Of a stretch of DNA of 64,000 nucleotides, positions 39,721-48,015 are shown in pieces. Origin of the DNA: Ornithinibacter aureus. GTDB lineage: Bacteria; Actinomycetota; Actinomycetes; Actinomycetales; Dermatophilaceae. Under the pieces are notes generated by a model. It was not told the origin of the DNA. It saw only the letters and a program-made list of their open reading frames with translations, and ran no database searches. The translations under genes and the position numbers were made by a program. Each line of letters opens with the position of its first letter. Positions within the stretch are counted from its first letter, which is position 1. The stretch covers positions 372,001-436,000 of the forward strand of contig NZ_VMSB01000001.1 in assembly GCF_009858245.1 (NCBI RefSeq), given 5' to 3'.

Positions 39721-40681
39721 CGAACCCGCGCAGCACCGTACCGGCGGCAACGCGTGCGCCGGGTGCCACGGCGCTGTGCGTCACGTCGGCACCAGGGCCG
39801 ATGACGGCACCGCTCATGATCACCGAGCCCTGGATGCGCGCTCCGGCTCGGACGACGGTGCCCGGCCCGACCGCGGAGCCATCGGTGATGACGGCGGTGG
39901 GGTCGACCACCGCGCTGCGATCGACGTGGACGTCACGCCCCGACGCGCGCACCAGAGCCACGGAGGCCTTCACCAGGGCCTGTGGTGTGCCCACGTCGTC
40001 CCACAGGGCGTTCTCCCGGTAGGCCACCACACGGCCGCTGTCGACCAGGGAGGGCAGGACGTCCCGCTCGAGAGAGACGACGCCGTCGCCGATCCGGGCG
40101 AGCACGTTTCGCCGCAGGACGTACGTGCCGGCGTTGACCTCGGTGCTGGGCGGGTTCGGGCTCTTCTCGACGAAGCGGGTGACGAGTCCGTGCCCATCGG
40201 CCACCACCGAACCGAACGCCCGGGCATCCGGGACCGTGCGGAGGTGGAGCACGGCATCCGGCCGGCTCTCCGGCGACGCCATGAGCCGCTGCTGGGTGAG
40301 GTCGTGGGAGGTCAACAGGTCACCGTTGACCACGACCAGGTACTCGGGCAGCGACGTCAGCGCGGCAGCGGCCAGGCGCAGCCCTCCGGCGGTGCCTGCC
40401 GGCGTCGGTTCGTGCGAGTACGTCAGGCGGATGCCCCAGCGGCTGCCGTCACCGAGGACGGGCCCGAACTGTTCCCCCAGGTGAGACGTCGCGAGAACGA
40501 CGTCGACGACCCCGTGGGCGGCGAGCCACCGCAGTTGGTGGACCACCACCGGCTCACCGGCGACCTCGAGGAGGTGCTTCGGCCGGTCCGCGGACAGTGG
40601 GTGCATCCGGGTCCCGAGCCCACCGGCGAGGACGATCGCCGTGCCGCGCGAACCACGATGACGTGTCACCGCACGGCTCAT
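39713..40681 (-). CDS. hddC: Sugar-1-phosphate nucleotidyltransferase, probable heptose-1-P guanylyltransferase
   Basis: This 322-residue protein has an N-terminal nucleotidyltransferase domain (AIVLAGGLGTRMHPLSADRP with GxGTRM, lysine in RPKHLLEV, VVVNGDLLT) and a C-terminal left-handed beta-helix (about 250-322) of hexapeptide repeats such as AVVDPTAVITDGSAVGPG. It would charge a sugar-1-phosphate with GTP. HddC is chosen because gmhA, hddA and gmhB lie in the same island; a mannose-1-phosphate guanylyltransferase (GMPP-like) is the main alternative. ATG 40681 overlaps the flippase stop (ATGA). Confidence 0.65.
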   Translation of the reverse strand: MSRAVTRHRGSRGTAIVLAGGLGTRMHPLSADRPKHLLEVAGEPVVVHQLRWLAAHGVVDVVLATSHLGEQFGPVLGDGSRWGIRLTYSHEPTPAGTAGGLRLAAAALTSLPEYLVVVNGDLLTSHDLTQQRLMASPESRPDAVLHLRTVPDARAFGSVVADGHGLVTRFVEKSPNPPSTEVNAGTYVLRRNVLARIGDGVVSLERDVLPSLVDSGRVVAYRENALWDDVGTPQALVKASVALVRASGRDVHVDRSAVVDPTAVITDGSAVGPGTVVRAGARIQGSVIMSGAVIGPGADVTHSAVAPGARVAAGTVLRGFVS

Positions 40682-41958
40682 GTGTCGACCGGGCCCGTTC
40701 GCGAGAAGATGACGGGCTCGGCAAGGGCTGGCTCGGCTGAGGACGCCGGCGCCGGGCGGGCCGCGAACAGGAGCTCGCCGAGTCCGACCACGACGACGAG
40801 ACCAGCAGCCACCATCGCTGCCGTCAGCACCTGGATGGCGCTGTCATGGAAGAACGCCAGGCACAGGATGATCTCGACCGCCACCGCACACCAGGCGACC
40901 TTCGTGAGGACGTGGCGCCCTTGGGCCATCTCGGCGATGACGAGCACCTGGGCCAGGGCGAGGAGGGTCCCCAGCGCCAAATAGGGCAACAGGAGGTCCG
41001 CGGCGGCCGAGTAGGCCTGCCCTCCGAGGAGTCCGACCCAGAACTCCGGTGCAGCGGCTGCCACCGCGGTGCCCACCGCGCACACCCCGAGCACGAGCCC
41101 CGAGGCTCGCAGGATGGTGCGTGGGGACCCCGACGTGGCCAAGGTCGGGATGAGGGCGAGAGCGAGGAACTGCGTCACCCAGATTGGGGAGCGACCCAGC
41201 GTCGAGACGAGGGCGTACTCGCCGGATTCGACGGGTGGGAGGAGGTACCGGGCGAGGACGACGTCCACCGTGGTCAGCGCCATCAGGACCCCGATGGCCG
41301 AGTTCGAGCGATACAGCGTGCGGAACACGGCGCCCCGGTCGCCGCGCGGCGCCGACCACTCGAGGTGCGCCTCGGCACGACAGAGCCACCAGAGGGTCCC
41401 GGCCATCACGTAGCTCGCAAGGGTCACCACGGCCAACGCTCCGGTGAGGCCCAGGCCGAGGGCCGATGCCGCCAGAGCCGCCAGGACCCGGCTGGTGCCG
41501 ATCGCGACGTAGGCCAGGGACAGCGTCCCGATCCGGCGCATGCCGAGCAGGCCACCCATGAGCGCACCGTTGAGGATCAGCGGGGGCAGCCCGAGCCCGA
41601 CGAGGACGGGCGCCAGCAGCGAATCGACCCGGGTGACGTGCGCCAGCGCGGGGGAGAGCACCACCGTGAGCAGGCACACGGCACTTCCGACGAGGAGAGG
41701 GAGCCTGAGGTCGAAGGCCGGTGGGCCGCGCCGCGCGACCCGTCGGGCATACACGACCTGGAAGGCTCCGGCCGGGATCGCGAGGACGAGCCCGATGCTG
41801 TTGAACGCGGAGAAGCCGCCGTAGTCCGCAGGACCGAGGGCCCGCGAGATGACCACGACGAAGACATAGCCCAGAGCGCTGGCTGCGGCCATGCCAAGGC
41901 CGAGCAGGGCGCCACTGGCTGCCCCACCCGTGGGTCGTGCTGGGGAGTGACCGCTCAC
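40678..41958 (-). CDS. Polysaccharide flippase-like membrane protein
   Basis: This 426-residue protein has about 12 transmembrane helices. The start GAASGALLGLGMAAASALGY, VVISRALGPADYGGFSAFNS and the YARRVARRG loop are typical of Wzx/polysaccharide-export proteins of the MATE superfamily. It probably flips a lipid-linked sugar or oligosaccharide across the membrane. GTG 41958; cotranscribed with the nucleotidyltransferase, so donor synthesis and export are linked. Confidence 0.82.
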   Translation of the reverse strand: MSGHSPARPTGGAASGALLGLGMAAASALGYVFVVVISRALGPADYGGFSAFNSIGLVLAIPAGAFQVVYARRVARRGPPAFDLRLPLLVGSAVCLLTVVLSPALAHVTRVDSLLAPVLVGLGLPPLILNGALMGGLLGMRRIGTLSLAYVAIGTSRVLAALAASALGLGLTGALAVVTLASYVMAGTLWWLCRAEAHLEWSAPRGDRGAVFRTLYRSNSAIGVLMALTTVDVVLARYLLPPVESGEYALVSTLGRSPIWVTQFLALALIPTLATSGSPRTILRASGLVLGVCAVGTAVAAAAPEFWVGLLGGQAYSAAADLLLPYLALGTLLALAQVLVIAEMAQGRHVLTKVAWCAVAVEIILCLAFFHDSAIQVLTAAMVAAGLVVVVGLGELLFAARPAPASSAEPALAEPVIFSRTGPVDT

Positions 41959-42048
41959 TGCGCCTCGATCCGGGAAGTTCTCGGGTCACGGTACCTGCCG
42001 ACGATCAGCGAGTCAGGCGATATGGGAGGCCGTAAAGGAGGGCCGGTC

Positions 42049-42141
42049 ATGACATTCGCCACGGTGATGGTGCAGGGTGGACGCCGCGGTCCCTGCCTCG
42101 TCGGCGGACGCCGACGAGCAGAGAACCACGAGAAGGAGTGA
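42049..42141 (+). CDS. Possible 30-aa small ORF before the GT2 gene
   Basis: ATG 42049 is preceded at 8 nt by a strong Shine-Dalgarno (AAAGGAGG, 42033-42040). The Arg/Gly-rich 30-codon frame ends 3 nt before the GT2 start and contains the GT2 Shine-Dalgarno (AAGGAG) in its last codons, so translation may be coupled. There is no recognisable family, and it may be only a leader. The rest of the gap 41959-42048 shows no clear feature. Confidence 0.3.
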   Translation: MTFATVMVQGGRRGPCLVGGRRRAENHEKE

Positions 42142-42144
42142 GCG

Positions 42145-42975
42145 GTGACCCAGTTCGATGACGATGCCCTGGTGAGCGTCGTCGTACCAACCCGCAACAA
42201 CGAGCGCACGATCGAGGCGTGTCTGACCTCGGTCCGCCGCCAGACCCACCCTGCCGTCGAGCTCATCGTCGTGGACAACTCGAGCGACGACACGACGTGG
42301 TCCGTGGCGCAGCGGCTGGCCGACCAGGTCGTGCTGGCGGGGCCGGAGCGCAGCGCGCAGCGCAACAAGGGCATCGAGTTGGCGCGGGGCGAGTGGGTGC
42401 TGTGGCTGGACAGCGACATGGTGCTGCCCCCGGACACGATCGCCCAGGCACTCTCGACGGCCGAGCGCACGGGTGCACTCGGGATCGCCCTGCCCGAGCG
42501 CACGATCGGCACCGGGTTCTGGACCTCGTGCCGGGCGCTGGAGCGGCAGTGCTACCTCGATGACCCGTTGCTGCACAATCCCCGCCTGATCCGCCGGGAG
42601 ATTCTCGTCGGCGACGGCGGTTTCGCGCTGTCGATGTCCGGCCCGGAGGATGCCGACCTCCGCTTGCGGATGCGGGCCACTGGTGCCCCCATCGAGCTCG
42701 GATCGGTGCTGGTCGACCACGACGAGGGCCGGCTCACCGTGCGGTCGGTCATGGAGAAGCGCTACTACTACGGTCGGTCTCTTCCTGCCTTCGCAGACCG
42801 GCACGACGGCGCAGTGGCCCAACAGGGACGCGCTGTCATCCGCTCGTACGTGCGCAACCGGCGGCTCCTCGCCCGTCAGCCGATCACCGCGGTCGGCATG
42901 CTGGGGCTGCGAGGAATGGAAGCCGTGGCCTACGTGCTCGGCTCACGCAGAGGTCGGCGCGACGCCGCCCGCTGA
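42145..42975 (+). CDS. GT2-family glycosyltransferase
   Basis: This 276-residue cytosolic GT-A enzyme has VVVPTRNNERTIEACLTSVR at the start, VVDNSSDDTT, the donor-binding acidic motif LDSDM and a QRNKGIELARGEW segment. GT2 enzymes transfer a sugar from a nucleotide or lipid-phosphate donor. The C-terminus has a moderately hydrophobic stretch (GMLGLRGMEAVAYVLG) that may touch the membrane. GTG 42145 has a good Shine-Dalgarno. The acceptor is unknown. Confidence 0.85.
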   Translation: MTQFDDDALVSVVVPTRNNERTIEACLTSVRRQTHPAVELIVVDNSSDDTTWSVAQRLADQVVLAGPERSAQRNKGIELARGEWVLWLDSDMVLPPDTIAQALSTAERTGALGIALPERTIGTGFWTSCRALERQCYLDDPLLHNPRLIRREILVGDGGFALSMSGPEDADLRLRMRATGAPIELGSVLVDHDEGRLTVRSVMEKRYYYGRSLPAFADRHDGAVAQQGRAVIRSYVRNRRLLARQPITAVGMLGLRGMEAVAYVLGSRRGRRDAAR

Positions 42976-43035
42976 CCCCGCAACACCACGGACCATTACC
43001 GGCCACCCCGAGCGCCCGCGATCGGGCGCGTGAGA

Positions 43036-44178
43036 TCAGTAGCGCCGACGGGCGACGGCCTGTCCGAGGGCTGCCTCGAGCTGCAGGGTGGTGTTCTCCC
43101 ACGAGAAGGACTTCGCGTGCCGCCTAGCGTTCTCGCCGTACTTCTCCCGCAAGGCCGCGTCCATGAGAAGGTCCGAGACCTGCGTCGACATCTGCGTCAC
43201 GTCGTCGGCGAGCAGTCCGGTCTCGTCGTCGACGATCGACTCGGTGACCCCCCCGGCAAAGGAGAAGGCGACCGACGGCGTCCCGTGCAGGCCGGCCTCG
43301 ACGATGGTGAGCCCCCAGCCCTCCTTGTGCGACGGCATCAGCACCACCCATGCGCGTGACAGGAGCGTGCGCTTGGTGTGCTCGTCGACGAACCCGTGGA
43401 ACCGCACCCGGTCGCTGACCCCGCGCGCGGCCGCATGTGCTCGCAGCTCGTCATCCCAGTACCCGCCGCCCACGACGTCGAGGGTGAGGTCCGGGAAGCG
43501 GTCGGAGAGGTCGGCCACGATGTCGATGGCGATCTCGAAGTGCTTGTGGGGGACCAGACGACCGAGCACCATCAGGCTGGGGTGGTCGGAGCGGGCGAGA
43601 TCGGCGTAGGAGTCGAGGTCGTCGGGGACGTCGTTGCCCGAGTACGTGATGGCGATTCGGTCCCGATCGACGCCGAGGGCGACGAGGTCGTCACGGGTGG
43701 CCTGGGAGACGGTCACGTACTGGCAGTGCCGGTACACGATCGGAGCGAGTCGGGACTCGATCAGCCAGCCGAGCAGACCGAGGACCGGGCCGAAGATGAT
43801 GGGCCACTGGTCACGGTGGACGTGGTGGACCAGGCTCACCACCGGGGTGGCGCCCGCGAGTGGGGACCAGAAGGGCACCCCGTTGTGGACGTCGACGACG
43901 ACGTCCACCTCGTCGCGGACCTTCCGCAGGAACTGCAGGCCGCGCAGGTAGCACGTCAGGCGACCACCTCGACGAACGATGCGTACGGCGCCACGGTCGA
44001 CCCGACGCGATCCGCCCGGGAAGGCGGCGGAGAACATGGTCACCGTGTGACCCCTCGCGGTGAGCAGTTGGGAGGTGCGTTCGACGTACACCTCGGCGCC
44101 CCCGGCCTCCGGGTGATCGCCATCGCGCCACGACAACATGAGGACGCGCAGCGGCCGCTGGGTGGTGCCGATATCCAC
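43036..44178 (-). CDS. GT4-family glycosyltransferase, copy 1
   Basis: This 380-residue GT-B enzyme has an N-terminal acceptor domain starting VLMLSWRDGDHPEAGGAEVY and a C-terminal donor domain with VLGRLVPHKHFEIAI, SHKEGWGLTIVEAGLHGTP and a FSFAGGVTESIV end. The EGWGLxxxEAG (EX7E-type) motif is intact. GDP-sugar donors are common in this family, so GDP-heptose is possible (inference). GTG 44178 has GGAGG upstream. It is divergent from the heptose operon and is a close paralogue of the GT4 at 49878-50987. Confidence 0.87.
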   Translation of the reverse strand: MDIGTTQRPLRVLMLSWRDGDHPEAGGAEVYVERTSQLLTARGHTVTMFSAAFPGGSRRVDRGAVRIVRRGGRLTCYLRGLQFLRKVRDEVDVVVDVHNGVPFWSPLAGATPVVSLVHHVHRDQWPIIFGPVLGLLGWLIESRLAPIVYRHCQYVTVSQATRDDLVALGVDRDRIAITYSGNDVPDDLDSYADLARSDHPSLMVLGRLVPHKHFEIAIDIVADLSDRFPDLTLDVVGGGYWDDELRAHAAARGVSDRVRFHGFVDEHTKRTLLSRAWVVLMPSHKEGWGLTIVEAGLHGTPSVAFSFAGGVTESIVDDETGLLADDVTQMSTQVSDLLMDAALREKYGENARRHAKSFSWENTTLQLEAALGQAVARRRY

Positions 44179-44224
44179 TGAAACCCTCCTCGTGATCCAG
44201 CCGAGGGAGCCCGCTGGACTGGGT

Positions 44225-44230
44225 TAGGGT
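44225..44230 (+). promoter_or_regulatory. Leaderless -10 box of the heptose operon
   Basis: TAGGGT ends 6 nt before GTG 44237, in a 58-bp divergent gap with the GT4 gene. It is the only promoter-like sequence I see before the seven-gene run to 49870. Confidence 0.6.
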
Positions 44231-44236
44231 AACCGC

Positions 44237-45109
44237 GTGGCGAGCCGAGCACGACGAGAAGCGCTGCCCGGCCGGTGTGAAGTGTGCGGGGGAGGGACCC
44301 ACCCCAGGGATCTGCGACGCGGCGGGGTGCTCGAGGAGTGCCGTACCTGTGGGCACCTTCGGCGATCCCTCGCCGACGCCCCCGCCGACCACCGAGACGC
44401 CGCCTACGGGGGCGATCCGGCGCTCGATGCGGTGCGGACACGACTGACCCACCGGTGGCTGTGCGCCGCAGGACGCCCGGCATCCGTCTTCGAGATCGGT
44501 TACGGCAGTGGTGCGCTGCTGAGGCGCTTCCATGATGACGGCGCGGCCGTCTCGGGCGTGGACCCCCACCAGCTCGCGGTGGACGTGGATCCCGTGGTCT
44601 CGGCGAATGCGCGCCTGTGGAACTGTGCCGTCGAGGACGTCCCTGACGGCGCGGTGTCGGCAGATCTCGTCGTCGGGGTCCACGTCATCGAGCACGTGAG
44701 TGACCCCGGTGTCACGATGGACAAGGCGGCCACGATGCTCACGGAGTCGGGCACCCTCGTGCTGCTCACCCCGGCGGGCGACTCCTGGGGACCACGCACC
44801 TTCGGATCGGCCTGGTGGATGCTCGAGGACCCCACGCACGTCCGGTTCTTCACCGCGCAGTCCCTGGCGCGTCTGGCTCGGGATGCCGGGCTGGTCGACG
44901 TCCGGGTGGATCGCCTCGTCCTGGACAGTCTGAGTGTCGACGTCGCCTCCGCCGTGCGGGCGTGGCGGTCGCCGGGCCCTGCAGGAGCGCTCGCCAAGCG
45001 GGGTGTGCGGGCGGCCGTGCTGGCCACGGCACCTGCGGTCGTCGCGATGCGGGCGATCGCACCTGGCACGCGGCCGACGCTGCGCCTGACCGCGAGGCGG
45101 CCCCGATGA
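44237..45109 (+). CDS. SAM methyltransferase with N-terminal zinc-ribbon-like cysteines
   Basis: This 290-residue protein has an N-terminal CEVCGGGTHPRDLRRG...ECRTCGHLRR segment (two CxxC pairs, about 14-42) and a methyltransferase fold with VFEIGYGSGALLRRF (motif I), HVIEHVSDPG and TPAGDSWGPRTFG. This architecture is common among methyltransferases of surface-glycan and deoxysugar loci, where the zinc part aids substrate binding. It is the first gene of the operon and overlaps the next gene by 4 nt (ATGA). Confidence 0.82.
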   Translation: MASRARREALPGRCEVCGGGTHPRDLRRGGVLEECRTCGHLRRSLADAPADHRDAAYGGDPALDAVRTRLTHRWLCAAGRPASVFEIGYGSGALLRRFHDDGAAVSGVDPHQLAVDVDPVVSANARLWNCAVEDVPDGAVSADLVVGVHVIEHVSDPGVTMDKAATMLTESGTLVLLTPAGDSWGPRTFGSAWWMLEDPTHVRFFTAQSLARLARDAGLVDVRVDRLVLDSLSVDVASAVRAWRSPGPAGALAKRGVRAAVLATAPAVVAMRAIAPGTRPTLRLTARRPR

Positions 45110-45858
45110 GCCAGCACCGCGGTCTGCGCAGGTCTGCCCACCTGTTCAGGAGCTTCCTCGTCGAGCAGACCGATCCCGACCGGTTCTACGGTGACCTCGC
45201 GACCGACTCGGTGGCGACCCTCGCCGACCACGTCGCGCTCGACGGGCAGTTGGTGCTCGACGTCGGGGCCGGTCCGCGGCAGTTCGCGGAGGCCTTCCGC
45301 GCCAGAGGGGCGCGCTACGTGGCGGTCGACCACGACCCGACCGTGCCGTCCGTGGCCGACGGGGGAATCACCGGTTCTGCCCTGGCGCTGCCCGTGGCGG
45401 ACGCCGCCGCCGACATCGTGTTCTCGAGCAACCTGCTCGAGCACGTCCCGCAGTTCACGGCCGTCGCCGATGAACTGGTGAGGGTCACCCGGCCCGGGGG
45501 AGTGCTCTATCTCAGCTACACCAACTGGTGGTCCCCGTGGGGCGCCCACGAGGCGTCGCCGTGGCACTGGCTCGGTGCGGACTACGCGGTTCGCCGCTAC
45601 CAGAAGCGACACGGCCGACGACCGAAGAACCTGCTGGGGGAGACCCTCTACCGCGTCAGCATCGCCGAGGGTCTGGCGTGGGCCCGCGGTCGTGACGACG
45701 TCGAGGTGCTCGCCGCGCGACCGCGATACCTGCCAGATGTCGCGCGACACCTTCTCGCGGTGCCCGGTCTGCGGGAGCTCGCCACGTGGAACCTGCTGCT
45801 CATCCTGCGCCGGCGTGACGACCCGACCCCGCGACCCGTTCCGGGCGGTGACTCGTGA
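45106..45858 (+). CDS. SAM methyltransferase, second in operon
   Basis: This 250-residue class I methyltransferase has LVLDVGAGPRQFAEAFRARG as motif I, an acidic VDHDP after strand 2 and SSNLLEHVPQF as motif IV. It has an extra WWSPWGAHEASPWHW aromatic stretch that could bind a lipid or sugar. ATG 45106 sits on the stop of the preceding methyltransferase gene. hddA starts in its own stop codon. Substrate unknown; a glycan-methylating role is inferred from position. Confidence 0.8.
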   Translation: MSQHRGLRRSAHLFRSFLVEQTDPDRFYGDLATDSVATLADHVALDGQLVLDVGAGPRQFAEAFRARGARYVAVDHDPTVPSVADGGITGSALALPVADAAADIVFSSNLLEHVPQFTAVADELVRVTRPGGVLYLSYTNWWSPWGAHEASPWHWLGADYAVRRYQKRHGRRPKNLLGETLYRVSIAEGLAWARGRDDVEVLAARPRYLPDVARHLLAVPGLRELATWNLLLILRRRDDPTPRPVPGGDS

Positions 45859-46895
45859 CCTCGCGTGCCGTGTTGCGGGCCCGGGCGCCCCTGCGGGTCA
45901 GTTTCGCCGGGGGTGGTACCGACGTCGCTCCGTTCCCCGCGATGGAGGGCGGCGTCGTCCTCTCATCGACCATCAACCGCTACGCGTACGCGACCCTGCG
46001 CCCCCGCGACGACGGCAACGTCACGGTACGTTCCCTCGACTACGGCGAGTCGGTCGACTTCGGTGTCGACGACCCGGTCGTGTTCGACGGCCGTCTCGAC
46101 CTGCCCAAGGCCGCGATCGCCCGGGTCCGCCTGCTGCACGACGCACTCCCCGCCTCCGGCTTCGACCTGTTCCTGCACACCAATGCGCCACCGGGTTCGG
46201 GCCTGGGCTCCTCCAGCGCCGTGGTGGTCAACGTCCTGGCCCTGGTGGCCCGGCACTGTGGCATGGACCTCACACCCCACGAGCTGGCACAGTCCGCATG
46301 TCGCCTCGAACGGGACGACCTCGGCATCCCCGGCGGTCTGCAGGACCAGTACGCCGCAGCGTTCGGCGGCTTCAACTTCATGGAGTTCCACGCCGAGCGG
46401 GTGGTCGTCTATCCGCTGCGAGTGGCGGAGGGCACCCTCCACGAGCTCGAGCACAACATGCTGCTCGCCTACATGGGCCAACCCCGGGTCAGCGATCACA
46501 TCATTCAGGACCAGATCTCCCGTTTCACCGGTCACGACGCCGACGCGATCGCCGGCATGAGGGCTCAGAAGGAGATCGCCCATGCGATGAAGGAGGCCCT
46601 GCTGCGCGGTGAGGTGTCCGACTTCGGCGACCTGCTCGGTCAGGCCTGGCGGCAGAAGCAGCGCATGTCCGACCGGATCTCCAACCCGGCCATCGACGAG
46701 GCCGTCGAACTGGCGCTGTCGGCCGGTGCGCTGGGGGCGAAGGTCACCGGGGCAGGTGGCGGTGGACACCTGGCGCTGGTGTGTGAGTTCGAACGCAAGC
46801 ACCTCGTGGCGGAGGCGCTGATCGGCTTGGGTATGACGGTGTCCGAGTTCACCTTCAGCAGGCAGGGCGTCACGACGTGGCGGGTGCCGTCATGA
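45855..46895 (+). CDS. hddA: D-glycero-D-manno-heptose 7-phosphate kinase (GHMP family)
   Basis: The 346-residue GHMP kinase would phosphorylate heptose-7-phosphate at C1. It shows RAPLRVSFAGGGTDVAPF (9-27) and NRYAYATLRP, which are HddA-type signatures, the ATP loop PPGSGLGSSSA (112-122), a LQDQYAAAFGGFNFMEF segment and the C-terminal GAKVTGAGGGG (about 294-304). GHMP kinases also include fucokinase-like enzymes, but placement beside gmhA and gmhB supports heptose. GTG 45855 overlaps the methyltransferase, and gmhA overlaps its end. Confidence 0.85.
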   Translation: MTSRAVLRARAPLRVSFAGGGTDVAPFPAMEGGVVLSSTINRYAYATLRPRDDGNVTVRSLDYGESVDFGVDDPVVFDGRLDLPKAAIARVRLLHDALPASGFDLFLHTNAPPGSGLGSSSAVVVNVLALVARHCGMDLTPHELAQSACRLERDDLGIPGGLQDQYAAAFGGFNFMEFHAERVVVYPLRVAEGTLHELEHNMLLAYMGQPRVSDHIIQDQISRFTGHDADAIAGMRAQKEIAHAMKEALLRGEVSDFGDLLGQAWRQKQRMSDRISNPAIDEAVELALSAGALGAKVTGAGGGGHLALVCEFERKHLVAEALIGLGMTVSEFTFSRQGVTTWRVPS

Positions 46896-47494
46896 CGACG
46901 ACGCCCGACCCGGCCGTGGTGGCCGCCCTCCACGGTCAAGCCCTCACCGCGTGGGCCCAGATGATGCCGAAACTCCTCGAGCCGTCTCTCGTGGCCGCGG
47001 TCGACGCCGCAGGTCGCGTGATCCTCGAGGCACTCGCCGATGGACACAAGCTGCTGATCGTCGGCAACGGTGGCAGCGCGGCGATGTCCAGCCACGTGGC
47101 CGCTGAGTTCGCCGGGAAGTGCGTCCTGGACCGCGAACCACTGCCGGCCATCAGCCTGGCCGAGTCGTCCACCGTGATCACCGCCCTGGGCAACGACTAC
47201 GGCTTCGACGAGGTCTTCGCTCGCGGCGTGCGAGCGCACGGTCGCCCCGGGGACGTCCTCCTCGCGATGTCGACGAGCGGGACGTCACCCAATGTCGTCG
47301 CAGCGCTCGGTGTCGCCAGGGAGCGGGGTCTGCACACCATCCTGCTGACCGGTGAGTCCGCGCTCGCCGACGGCTCGGTGGACCACGTGCTGCGCGCCCC
47401 GTCCAGCTACACGCCGCGCATCCAGGAGGTCCACCTCATGTGGTCACACGCATGGTGCGAGGGAGTGGACACCGCGTGGGTGGGCCGGGGCTGA
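46892..47494 (+). CDS. gmhA: Sedoheptulose 7-phosphate isomerase
   Basis: GmhA converts sedoheptulose-7-phosphate to D-glycero-D-manno-heptose-7-phosphate. The 200-residue SIS-domain protein has GNGGSA (58-63), AAEFAGK with the expected catalytic Glu72, STSGTS (127-132), and a C-terminal HLMWSHAWCEGVD with the catalytic-type His. I prefer ATG 46892, on the hddA stop, to GTG 46877. Its length is typical. gmhB begins inside its 3' end. Confidence 0.88.
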   Translation: MTTTPDPAVVAALHGQALTAWAQMMPKLLEPSLVAAVDAAGRVILEALADGHKLLIVGNGGSAAMSSHVAAEFAGKCVLDREPLPAISLAESSTVITALGNDYGFDEVFARGVRAHGRPGDVLLAMSTSGTSPNVVAALGVARERGLHTILLTGESALADGSVDHVLRAPSSYTPRIQEVHLMWSHAWCEGVDTAWVGRG

Positions 47495-48015
47495 CACGGC
47501 CTGCACGGTCCGGGCCGTGGGACATCGTCTTCCTCGATCGGGACGGCACGATCAACGTCCACGGGCCGGGGTACGTCCGCGATCCTGAGGGCCTGGTGCT
47601 CCTTCCGGGAGCTGCGCAGGCGGTCGCCCGGCTGAACGAGAGCGGATGCCGGGTGGTCGTCGTGACGAATCAGCGGGGCCTCGCGACCGGCGCCCTGACG
47701 TGGGAGCAGTGGACCACGGTCATGGAGCGGATGTGTGTCCTGCTCGCCGCCGAGGGCGCCCACGTCGATGCCGTGGAGATGTGTCCGCACCAGTACGACG
47801 AGTGCGCCTGCCGCAAACCTGCTCCGGGCATGTTCCTTCGTGCCCTCGCTGACGCACCGTGGGCGCGGGCCGAGCGCTGCGCCATGATCGGTGACATGCC
47901 GTCGGACGTCGCCCCTGCGCGTGCCCTCGGGATGACGACCTTCCTGCTCGGTCACGACGTGCCCACCCTGGCCGACGCGGTGGACGCCCTGCTCGACGGG
48001 TCCCTCGGGCCATGA
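47476..48015 (+). CDS. gmhB: Heptose bisphosphate phosphatase (HAD)
   Basis: GmhB removes the 7-phosphate from heptose-1,7-bisphosphate. The 179-residue HAD-IIIA protein has DRDGT (21-25), TNQ (64-66), the GmhB-type zinc loop CPHQYDECACRKP (Cys103, His105, Cys110, Cys112) and GDMPSDV. GTG 47476 overlaps gmhA by 19 nt and gives the usual N-terminus; an upstream in-frame start at 47440 is possible but would add residues with no homology I recognise. It overlaps the GT-C gene by 4 nt. Confidence 0.85.
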   Translation: MGGPGLTRPARSGPWDIVFLDRDGTINVHGPGYVRDPEGLVLLPGAAQAVARLNESGCRVVVVTNQRGLATGALTWEQWTTVMERMCVLLAAEGAHVDAVEMCPHQYDECACRKPAPGMFLRALADAPWARAERCAMIGDMPSDVAPARALGMTTFLLGHDVPTLADAVDALLDGSLGP

